This document shows positions 20,334-29,435 of a DNA stretch of 64,000 bases, one piece after another. A program made the translations under genes and the position numbers. The stretch lies in assembly GCF_036711975.1 (NCBI RefSeq), contig NW_027248940.1:4464001-4528000 (forward strand), read 5' to 3'. The DNA comes from Onthophagus taurus (Eukaryota; Arthropoda; Insecta; Coleoptera; Scarabaeidae). Position 1 is the first letter of the stretch. Each line of letters begins with the position of its first letter. The notes under the pieces were generated by a model. That model saw only the letters and a list, made by a program, of their open reading frames with translations, had not been told where the DNA came from and made no database searches.

Positions 20334-20490
20334 CAGGTGGCGCCACCGTCGACCGATCCTTAAGGATGTTACAGGTGGCGCCACCGTCGACCGATCCTTA
20401 AGGATGCTACAGGTGGTGCCACCGTCGACCGATCCTTAAGGATGATACAGGTGGCGCCACCGTCGACCGATCCTTAAGGATGATCCTTAA
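20334..20490. repeat. 38-bp satellite of nested palindromes (right arm)
   Basis: Four tandem units of about 38 bp, each with GGTGGCGCCACC, GTCGAC and ATCCTTAAGGAT; one unit has a single change (GGTGGTGCCACC). Mirrors 14739-14940. It lies directly upstream of PLE copy 2, so it may be part of that element's 5' end. The 20490-20690 stretch after it is a GC-richer leader in which the left arm still has an open frame. Confidence 0.85.
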
Positions 20491-20639
20491 GGATGTCGTG
20501 ACGTCACTTCCGGCGCGCATGCGCAGGACCAGGGGGAGCTGGGGAGCACTTCCGGTCCAGAACCGGCCTTTATTCTCTACTGCTTTGCCGAACCACCCTA
20601 GACTGAGTCACCTGAGCATAGAACTAGAAGTGGCGGCAA

Positions 20640-22474
20640 GATATAATCTACAATAGAAGGACCTTCGGCTGGACATCATCGATTTCTTAAAGAGGGTTGA
20701 AAACCGTCAACCGTCAACAACACAAGAACAATAATGGAAGAATATTCAATCCAGAGATGAAAATTGTTAATTCCATTAGAAAGAAAATCCAATCACGAGA
20801 TGCAATTATCAGCAACGCAGACAAGAATTCGGGTATAGTAATTATAGATAGAAAGATTTATAAACAGAAAACCGAAACTTTCCTATCACAAAATAATTTC
20901 ACAGAAATAAAGTCTAACCCTGTCAATACCTTACATACAAAAACTAAAAAAGCCCTCAGAGACTCCAAATCGTTTTTGGATAAATACAATATTAAAATCT
21001 CAAATATTCTACCAATGAACCCGAAGAATCCTAATCTCTACTCCCTCATAAAACTACACAAACCTAATAACCCTATACGACCAATAATTTCGTCCATAGG
21101 CTCAAGCACCCACAAATTGTTAACAGATTTATATTATCTCACCTGGATTTCAAACCAATACATACCATAAGAAACAGACAACATCTTATCGAAGAACCTT
21201 TGAACCTACGCTTCCCTGACAACTTTGAATTAGTGTTATTTGATGTCACCAATCTGTATACAAACATCCCAGTTTCGGAGACTCTCACCATAACTCTTGA
21301 TTATTTTAAGAACAAACTAGACTCAGAAGACGCTGACCATCTGCAAAACCTTCTCATTACTTGCCTAGCCCAAAATACTTGCATTTTCGACAATAAACTA
21401 TACAAATATTCGGGCGGCTTACCCATGGGCTCCCCTTTGAGTGCAGACTTTTTTCTCGACACACTTGAAAACAATTTACTCCACACAAGAAATCACATAA
21501 CCGAAAATATCATCTTTTGGAAAAGATATGTGGATGATGTCCTGGTCATTTGGAAGACCAACATACACAACAACGTCAACGATTTGCATTCACTCCTTAA
21601 CGACCTTCACACAAACATTCATTTTACAATGGAACAGGAACAAAACAACATTTTACCATACCTTGACCTTAAATTGATTAACAGAAATAACAAACTAGAG
21701 TTTGATATATTCAGGAAAGTCACACAAACTGATACAGTCATCCCATATACTTCTTTTCACCATCATACCCATAAAAATGTGGCGTTTCATGCATACATTC
21801 ACCGATCCATGACAACTCCTCTCAACAATATAGACAGAGAAAAAGAACTATTGATCATTAAGGCAATAGCACACAACAATAACTTCCCCCCAAATTATGT
21901 CTCCAATTTAATTAGAAGAATTCAAACAAAAACCAATAATAGGCAGCTGACCACACTCACTAACAATACACCAACCTCAGAACCAACTTACCGATCTATT
22001 TCTTACCCGGGTCACATTGCAGCTCCTATCCTAAAAATCTTCAAAAAGTACAATATAAATATTTTATTCAAATCCAACACCTCCATGATCAACTTATTAA
22101 ACCACAAGAAAGACAACACCAACCTCCTCGAAAATAGTGGTGTTTACAAATTGAATTGCGACACCTGTGGTGCAGTGTACATCGGCGAAACTGGAAGATC
22201 AATAAAACAGAGAATTAACGAACACAAGGCTAGCATCAAATCTAATTTCGGAAGACATCTTCTCAACAACCCACATAGTTTTGATATAGATACGGGTGTA
22301 AAATTATTACACAGAATGGATAAAGGAACTAAAATGACCCTCACTGAGGCCTACGAAATCGAGAAATTTAAATTCCAGAATAAGAATATCGAATGCTTTA
22401 ATGACCAAATAGACCTAACTAGACCACCCCTATATAGGATGCTAAAGAAACCATTCCCTAATGATCCCCCCTAA
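20640..22474 (+). pseudogene. Penelope-like element copy 2: RT plus GIY-YIG endonuclease (right arm)
   Basis: The best-preserved PLE here. The first frame (20697-21170) holds the N-terminal RT region with Ala-Asp-Lys-Asn-Ser-Gly and Leu-Ile-Lys-Leu-His-Lys. A frameshift near 21112, shared with the left arm, leads into 21200-22474: Leu-Phe-Asp-Val-Thr-Asn-Leu-Tyr-Thr (motif A), Gly-Leu-Pro-Met-Gly-Ser-Pro-Leu, Arg-Tyr-Val-Asp-Asp-Val-Leu (motif C) and a thumb region. A C-terminal GIY-YIG nuclease follows: Gly-Val-Tyr-Lys-Leu, Cys-x2-Cys, Ala-Val-Tyr-Ile-Gly-Glu-Thr-Gly-Arg. A 9-nt deletion after Pro-Leu-Ser removes three residues seen in the left copy. The RT copies RNA and the nuclease nicks the target, the Penelope arrangement. 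Hairpin repeats and a hammerhead motif follow. Confidence 0.9.
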
Positions 22475-22509
22475 TTTCACAGACACCTATTTACCCCTAC
22501 CCTTGCCCC

Positions 22510-22790
22510 TTCCTCTTTCTTCATTCCTCATCAGACGAGAACTCCAGTTAATGATTGTATAACTGGAGTTGCACTGATTGAGGTCCATGACAATCACACC
22601 ATTCCTACCTTACCCTGTTTATTTCCCCCATTTATTTTTTTCCTTAAGATTGATATCACACCTCGTCATCTATAATATCCTCACCCATTTCCCTTTCCCC
22701 TTATTCTCAACAGAAGAGAACTCCAATTAATGATTGTATAACTGGTTTTGCACTGATTGAGATCCTTGACAATCACTCCTTTGCCCCCCT
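22510..22790. repeat. duplicated hairpin repeat in the 3' region of PLE copy 2 (right arm)
   Basis: Two copies of an inverted repeat. The first (about 22539-22570) is perfect, AACTCCAGTTA / TAACTGGAGTT around ATGATTGTA; the second has decayed. Each is followed by TGCACTGATTGAG. The sequence continues to about 23160 as pyrimidine-rich, non-coding PLE 3' sequence, missing from the left arm. Confidence 0.65.
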
Positions 22791-23176
22791 TACCCCATTC
22801 TTCTCCCTTCAAATTTTCCCCGTGGTGATATCATCTCTCTTTATAATTTGGATCATTTTTCAAATTTAAATTTGTATCCTTTCCCTTTCCCGCCATTACC
22901 AACGTATTCCCATACACATGCGCATCCATCTTACAGTACATCCTAACCCAAGGTTCATATATTAAAGGTTGTCTAAGTTCCTATGCTACAATACTTTGAT
23001 TTTAGTTTGTATTACTTTATTGTATGTTGTTCCTCATATATCCTTTTTACGATGTTAGTATATTTTCTAATATTTTTGATGATTTACTGGAATTATCTCA
23101 ATGTTCTTAACAACATAACCTCAATTAATATATTTTGTTATCTGTATACTTTGCTAATATATGTTATTACTTGTAG

Positions 23177-23218
23177 ACCTCCGATGATGGTCATTTAAAA
23201 GACCGAAACATGTCAGGT
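23177..23218 (+). ncRNA. hammerhead ribozyme (minimal helix-III type) of PLE copy 2
   Basis: All elements of a compact hammerhead can be drawn. Stem I: ACCT (23177-23180) with AGGT (23215-23218). Core CCGATGA at 23181-23187, where the second base is C instead of the usual T. Stem II: GGTC (23189-23192) with GACC (23201-23204) around ATTTAAAA. Then GAAA (23205-23208), a tiny helix III made of CATG, and the T-C cleavage site at 23213-23214. This minimal form is typical of Penelope-like elements, where it often works as a dimer. It is downstream of and in the same sense as the RT gene. The core U-to-C change may lower or abolish activity. The left arm has lost it. Confidence 0.7.
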
Positions 23219-23250
23219 TGAACTTAAACTTAAAATAAACCAGTTGTAAC

Positions 23251-24152
23251 CAGGGACTAAAAACGAAAAGTATTTTGTTCGTTTCCGATCAGAACGAAAA
23301 CGAAAAATTTCGTTTTCGTTCTTTTCGTTCACACCCAAAAAATATCGTTTTCGTTTTCGTGAACCGAAATGAAATAACGGTTAAAACCGGTTTTTTACTA
23401 TTTTTCTAATAAAAGTATTTGACAAATAAGTCACTTGTCATAATTTTAATCATAGCTGGCAAAAATTACTAACATAAAATTTATGCTTTTAAAAACTTAA
23501 ATGTTAAAAATTTCAATCAACTGCATTTTAAGTGGTGATGGCATTTTTGCTTTTTATAAATATTAAAAATAAAATTTAGAATGAACTGTTTAGGACCGTT
23601 TCTGTATTGGAGAGACACGAATCTGTTTTGGTTTCTTTCATTTATTCCCATTAAATTTAGTTACTTGAAAACCACGCACAAACTGCTATGCAGTTTAGTG
23701 GTATGCCAGTGACAGATTTTTTTTGTTTTTTTTGCTTCATATTTTAAATAATAATATTTGTTTCTTTTCTCTCTGATCTTGCTTTATTTCAATTAACTTT
23801 TACTTATTTAAAAATTTTGTGTCATGATTAATTTTTGGTTATTTGTAAATAAAGTTATTATTATTATTAAAAATAAGAGAAAAAAATTGTTAACATATTT
23901 ATTTTATAGTAAAAATATATATATAGAAGGTATAGAATAGAAGACCCTTGCATCCCCGATATGTCTACTAGGAGTAGGTTACAAAAATATTGTGTCATTA
24001 AACCGGTTAAAACCGGTAACCGAAATTATTTATTTCGTTTTCAATCATGAACGAAAAATAAAAATTTGGTTTTCGTTTCCGTTTTCGTTCTTATAAATTA
24101 TTCGGTTAATTTGATTCTTTCGTTCTCGTTTTCGTTCCGTTCTTAGTCCCTG
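23251..24152. mobile_element. non-autonomous hAT-type element with 8-bp target duplication
   Basis: 902 bp bounded by CAGGGACTAA and its exact inverse TTAGTCCCTG, flanked by GTTGTAAC at 23243-23250 and 24153-24160. An 8-bp duplication and CAGGG ends fit hAT. The subterminal parts are full of short CGTTTTCGTT / AACGAAAA repeats, as in hAT transposase binding sites. No transposase frame is present. The left arm has the empty site (near 12630), dating the insertion after the palindrome. Confidence 0.9.
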
Positions 24153-24159
24153 GTTGTAA

Positions 24160-25090
24160 CACAATTTTCGAATTTATTTAATTACCGCACTGGTTAAACA
24201 AAGAATGGATCTACTTATTCAACAAAAAATTAAGTTTTCTGTTTTCTTCTTTTTCTAATGTAAAGTTTAATTTTGTATGCAAATTATTCAAAAATTGATT
24301 AAGAAAATTAGAAAGAGAAATCAGAAAGAGGCATACCCATAGGTAAGCCATCCTTTATGTCATAATATTCTTTATTAAAATAACAAAAATTTTGAGTTAC
24401 TACATGATGTAAAATTAAGTTCAAATCATTAACGACATTTTCATTATTATTGAAATGCTTTCTAAAAAGCTTATCTACCAAATTAAGGATTATATCAACA
24501 GGAATTTTTGAATATAAATTGGTCACATCAAAAGAAACCATCATCTTTTTATTAAATTTTATATCTTTAATCATGTTTATAAACTGAATTGAGTTCTGAA
24601 CAGAAAATTTGGGTTTAAAATCTATCATTTTGAAAATATTTAGCATAAAATTGGCTAATATTGGGGTAGGAGAGTTTTTAAAAGAAATAATGGGGCGGAT
24701 AGATATATTGTCTTTGTGCAATTTTAGAAGGGAGTAAAGTCTAGGAATGGAGGGATTCATATACATGAACATTGAACTATTGAAAATCATTTTTTTAATA
24801 CTTTGGGAATCTTTTAAACTTTTTAAGTATGGTGTGTACTCTATTAAAGTCTCCTTGCAATCATTGATTATATTCCGTGTCTTTTTAACAAAACTATTCA
24901 AGGGGTCAAAATTAATTTTATCATAATTATTCTGCTTCATAAAATCATATGTTTTATCTAGGGATAGAGATTTATCCAAAATAACCACACCGGCTCCCTT
25001 ATCAGCTTTAACGAATATGGTATCGCCTTCATCAAGCTTTTTTCTGATAGAATGAATAATGTTCCAATGTTCATTATGACTTTTATAGGA
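24160..25090 (-). pseudogene. Penelope-like RT, copy 1 (right arm)
   Basis: Minus-strand frame 24988-24308 encodes the RT from Val-Ile-Leu-Asp-Lys through motif A (Ser-Phe-Asp-Val-Thr-Asn-Leu-Tyr-Ser) to Gly-Leu-Pro-Met-Gly-Met-Pro-Leu. About 180 bp carrying the catalytic Val-Asp-Asp motif is then deleted, leaving only the 3' stretch at 24160-24310. It keeps a segment (Lys-Pro-Lys-Phe-Ser-Val-Gln-Asn-Ser) lost from the left copy, so the copies complement each other's losses. Coding-like sequence with Ala-Asp-Lys-Gly-Ala-Gly extends upstream to about 25090. Confidence 0.85.
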
Positions 25091-25312
25091 TTTGTTAAAA
25101 ACTGATGTTTTGATTTTGTTTGTTTTTAATATGTTCGTGAATAATATGATGCTTTCCTCGACTTTTACTGTACAAGTCTCGAAATTTGACCGTAAGTTTT
25201 TGCCGTTTATATATTTTTATTTCTTTTTTGTTTTATGTATTTCAATTTTCTTTAATTCATTTTGTTGCTATTTTTCGTGCTAATACAAGAAATTTTTGTA
25301 ATTTCATGTACA

Positions 25313-25358
25313 GTTTTCAACTGATGATGAAAGAACACTCTCGAAACTAGTTTTGAAA
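25313..25358 (+). ncRNA. hammerhead-like motif beside PLE copy 1 (right copy)
   Basis: CTGATGA at 25321-25327 matches the hammerhead core, GAAA is at 25343-25346, then CTAG, TT and TTGAAA, which pairs with TTTCAA just before the core (six pairs). The 15-nt linker CACTCTC-containing loop does not form a good stem II, so it is probably decayed. It is antisense to the adjacent RT, consistent with a PLE terminal repeat in inverted orientation. Confidence 0.5.
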
Positions 25359-25527
25359 TAAAATACTACAAGCAAGAGTGAAGTAAACTTTTTATTTTAT
25401 TGAAATGACTTGCAACATGGATACCCACCATTATATAAGTAGTTTTTGTATTGGGGTATAAGACTGAAGTAAACATTTTAAAAACTACTTAAACTTAATA
25501 CATAACTACTTAAATGACAAATGTTTA

Positions 25528-26209
25528 TTATAAACCCTCTAAAATTTCATGAACCTCATCGGAGCAATATTCTCTTAAAATAAATTTAAAATGTGAACGT
25601 TTCAAACAGAACGCGCACCACATAGCTTTATTTTCTACTAAATCGATGAACCCATATTTATTAATAGTTTTATGTTCTAATCTTATACGTTTTTCAGTGT
25701 CTTTAAATCCGTCTTTGTTTCGGTAAAAGTCACATTCCCATACAATATGCCACTCGTAATCTGCGAAACACTCCCCACATACACGTCCATGTTCAGTTTC
25801 ATAGTATGTAATCCATACACACACTTTTCCACTTTCATCATTCCCATGTATTAGGAAGAATAAATCATCCCTAAAGATTTATTAAAATTTTATATAATTT
25901 TATACATTTTATTTCATTTCTAATTTACCTGTAAAGATGTGGTTCCCTGAATAGCGCACATTGAACCTTATGATTCATTTTATATTTGAATATTTCAAAC
26001 TCTATGCACTCTGTACTCACATTTTCATGGCAGTGTACGTGTGCTCCCAATTCATTCCAATTTGTTTGGAACCACGTTTTCCACAAATCTAAAACTAAAG
26101 TCCATGGTAATTGTCGATGGAGTTTTAACACATCTACGCGTTTTTTTATGCTTAAATTAATTTTATGAAGGGCTAAATCCTTTAATGAAGATGCATTGAA
26201 TTGAGCCAT
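25528..26209 (-). CDS. two-exon gene of unknown function, possible Elongin BC-box protein (right copy)
   Basis: Inverted copy of 3382-4063: exon 1 26209-25929, exon 2 25870-25528, intron of 58 bp with GT...AG kept. Exon 2 encodes the same 98 residues as the left copy by eye; exon 1 has about six conservative changes (Arg to Lys twice, Met/Val, Ile/Val, Asp/Ala, Gln/His). The BC-box-like Ser-Leu-Lys-Asp-Leu-Ala-Leu-His-Lys-Ile and the Cys pairs are intact. Both copies stay open although the surrounding PLE and PolB frames are broken, which hints at selection or a recent duplication. The inverted TATA box lies at 26265-26280. Confidence 0.65.
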
Positions 26210-26588
26210 TGTATTCGATGTTTACTTTCACTTGGTTTTTACGTAACTAAACTTCGAACTACTCAACTATTTATATATAGTTATAATCGTTACTTACGTT
26301 CTTTAATAATTTTACTGAGAAACGGAAATAACCTTGGTTTGCGGTTATGATAAGATAACGCCAACTAACGCAAGTAACTTTGGAATTATTTTTGCATAAT
26401 ATTCTTTAATAATTGTTTCTAGAAACTTTTATACAAAGTATTTTTTATAACTAAAATTCGAAATACTTTGCTTTGATTTTTGTCTACGCTATTTCCAAAA
26501 CTTATATATTCTTTTGTAACTCAGTTGACTACTACAAATTTTATGTATAAAAATTATTATTTGATTCTAAATTTAAATCACCGTCATA

Positions 26589-26708
26589 ATGTCTTGGACT
26601 GACTTCCATCTTCAACTGAAACAGCGCTTAAATGCCGATTTCCCAGAAGAATTACCCAACTCGATTTGGTACTTCTGGGAATACGAGGCATCGATGGTGA
26701 TAAAATAG
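26589..26708 (+). CDS. small conserved ORF divergent from the two-exon gene (right copy)
   Basis: 39 codons beginning Met-Ser-Trp-Thr-Asp-Phe, the counterpart of 2879-2998 with three substitutions and the same stop. It is followed by coding-like sequence (Gln-Ser-Val-Lys-Leu-Val-Ile-Asp-Gly-Asp, about 26820-26870) that may be a second exon; no convincing acceptor was found. Unknown family. Confidence 0.4.
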   Translation: MSWTDFHLQLKQRLNADFPEELPNSIWYFWEYEASMVIK

Positions 26709-26976
26709 TCGATTCACAATTTGTACAATTGTAAATATTATATAGAGAGATTATCGAAAAAGTGATATTATGTATATTGGTTGTGATGAAAACTTTGAAG
26801 ATCATCGGATACTTCCCCGATAACCAATCGGTTAAATTAGTTATTGACGGTGATAATTTTAATGATTTTGAATATATTAACGATTGTTAACAAATACTAT
26901 ATTTGTTTATTTAATAATAATAATAATTTTTTTATTTTCAACCATACAATACATTATTATCAAAAGAAAATATAAA

Positions 26977-29180
26977 CAGGGTGTCCCGTTAAGCGTACGG
27001 AGCGGCTGTATCTCTACAACGGTAAGGCCTAGAGGTTTGGGAAAAAAATCCTTATAAGCAATGTGACCAAGAGAAATAGTTGGAAATTATTTTGAAGTTC
27101 GTAATTCAACCGCTAGGGGGCGTAACTGCCATAGAGAAACATAAAATTCCCGCTATCTCAGAAAGTTAGACGATGAGCTATAACTTTGACAACATCATTT
27201 AATAGCTTGGATAATACCGCATCGCTTTTGTTTTGCGATATTTCTCATATCTCTCATAATAAGGGAGGAGGAGGCCAATGCGTTTTCAAATGTTTACATT
27301 TTAATATCTCCTGGACCATTCAACCGATTTGAATATTTTTTGTCTTGTTTGAAAGAGCATTTCATGCTCTTTTAAAAGATATTTTCAGTAAGCCCGCTTG
27401 GTTTAAAACAAATAAGCTAGAGGGCGTTATCTGCAGCGGTTACATATTTTCGTGATTTTTGAAAAAAAGTTAAATGGAACGGTACTATTTACTTCACAGA
27501 CCGTTAATCACCATAAAATTTGCTAAATATTAGTGAAAACCACATCTCAATATCTCCATCCATTCTCGAATTATAAAAGAAAATGTTAAAAAGTCGTATA
27601 TCTTAATCGGATCAAGTTACCTTAGGAAACAAATAAGAGAGAACAAAAATTTTATTATCTAGAACCTTCCTTCACACTTTATCCAAGCTTAGAACTGCTT
27701 CAAAACTACTTTTGAGGCGTGTTGAAAAGCCAACGGATCAATGAAACATCAACAATGATAATAAAACAAAATAAACCAAAACACTTAGAATAACTTAAAT
27801 TTTTGGCAAAAATAACTCACTAATGTGCGAAATGCCTTCCATAAACCTCGATGCATTTATTTAATCTAGTTTCGACGAAAAGAAAGCGCTGCTTAAGTCT
27901 CGGCCCTGGACATGTTTCTACTGGTATTTAGTGTTTTGTCATATTTTCCCTGGTTATTGGTTTTTTCTTGAAAAGTCAGGTCGTTTAGTCTACCCAATAG
28001 ATAAAGGGGTGATAAAATGTGGGTTTTGCTCGAACCAACAATGCATATTATGCAAGTTTACATCAGCTTGTGGACAGATGCTTCATGCGTCCATAGCATT
28101 TGTGATAAAAGGTTTGGATTTGCCCAAATCATATTTAAAAGTCAATGGTAATAGTTCAGTCTGTTATCATAATCGGTATCTGTTAAGGCCTGATGTAAAA
28201 CAACGTGGTGGAGATATTATCCTCTTGAGAACTCTTGTGGACAATTGTTTTCGGAGTTCCCAGATTATGTGGGATCACATTGCGCACCAATGTGATTTAC
28301 GAATTCATAGAGACGTCTGAATGGGCTACACGTTGCCAGTTTTCCGTAATCGCTAAGTCAATCTTAAAAACACTTCTAGAGAAAAATGTCTTTCTTTGTC
28401 GTAATTGCATTGCACATTTTTGCCATGCAGTTGCATCGTATTCGAAACATTGAAAATAAATCATCATACGCTTCTGCGTTAGTAAATGACATGTTTACAG
28501 TTACCATGGTTATGTGATTTGTTTTTCTCGATGAGGTAACTGGATCCGATTGATGACACTCGACTTTTTAACATTTTCTTCTATAACTCTAGAACGGGTG
28601 GCGATATCGAGATGCGGTTTTCACTAAAATTTAGCAAATTTTAAGGTGACTAAGGGTCTGTGAAGTAAATAGTATCGTTCCATTTAACTTTTCTTCAAAA
28701 ATCACAAAAATATGTAATCGCTGCAGATAACATCCTCTAGCTCATTTGTTTTAAAGCAGACGGTCTTACTGAAAATATCTTTAAAAAGAGCATAAAATGC
28801 TCTTTCAAACAACACCGAAAATATTCAAATCGGTTGAATGGTCTAGGAGATATTAAAATGTAAACATATGAAAACGCATTGGCCTCCCCCTCCCTTATTA
28901 TGACAGATATGAGAAATATCGCAAAACAAAAGCGATGCGGTATTATCCAAGCTATTAAATGATGTTGTCAAAGTTATAGCTCATCGTATAACTTTCTGAG
29001 ATAGCGGGAACTTTATGTTTCTCAATGGCAGTTACGCCCCCTAGCGGTCGAATTACGAACTTCAAAATAATTTCCAGCTATTTCTCTTGGTCACTTTGCT
29101 TATAAGGATTTTTTTCCCAAACCTCTAGGCCTTACCGTTCTAGAGATACAGCCGCTCCGTACGCTTAACGGGACACCCTG
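26977..29180. mobile_element. mariner-like element with inverted repeats of about 620 bp (element A)
   Basis: The ends CAGGGTGTCCCGTTAAGCG (26977) and its inverse (to 29180) extend inward as inverted repeats to about 27596 and from about 28560. It sits within sequence that is continuous in the left arm near 2620-2650. CAGGGTGTCC ends are typical of insect mariner-like elements. The 960-bp centre holds only a decayed transposase remnant. The target duplication is not clean. Confidence 0.8.
27820..28450 (-). pseudogene. decayed transposase remnant in element A
   Basis: On the minus strand the last 30 codons before the stop at 27820 read like a mariner-type C-terminus (Thr-Arg-Leu-Asn-Lys-Cys-Ile-Glu-Val-Tyr-Gly-Arg-His-Phe-Ala-His). 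Further upstream only scattered stop-ridden sequence remains and no catalytic motif can be placed. An open plus-strand frame of 129 codons across the same bases (27931-28320) looks like chance. Confidence 0.35.
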
Positions 29181-29435
29181 TATACATATTTATATCAATA
29201 AAAAGCAGAACTAAAAGAAAATAAATGTATGGCAGAAAAAAGGTGCTGGATTCAAATTGCCACAAAAGTGGTATTTGTTCTACCACCCAGCCCTATTACA
29301 AAAGAAAACAAAAACTGGAACAAAAAACAAACTATAAAAAAAAATACTACCTCCGTACCAAAATCCGATTTGAGATTTTTTATAGGATTATTGAATAAAC
29401 AAAAAAAAAGTTGTAATTATGAATTTATTTATATA
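29181..29435. other. palindrome-arm sequence between two insertions
   Basis: Matches 2370-2640 of the left arm in inverse orientation. AT-rich, with ACCACAAAAGTGGT (an imperfect palindrome) and CTACCACCCAGCCC; no supported gene. Confidence 0.6.

Noticed and set aside
20334-20490. Rho-independent terminators suggested by the GC palindromes
   Set aside because: No U-tract follows and the context is eukaryotic.
27931-28320. 129-codon plus-strand frame with many Cys in element A
   Set aside because: No family resemblance. It lies inside the centre of an inverted-repeat element whose opposite strand shows a transposase-like C-terminus, so it is probably a shadow.
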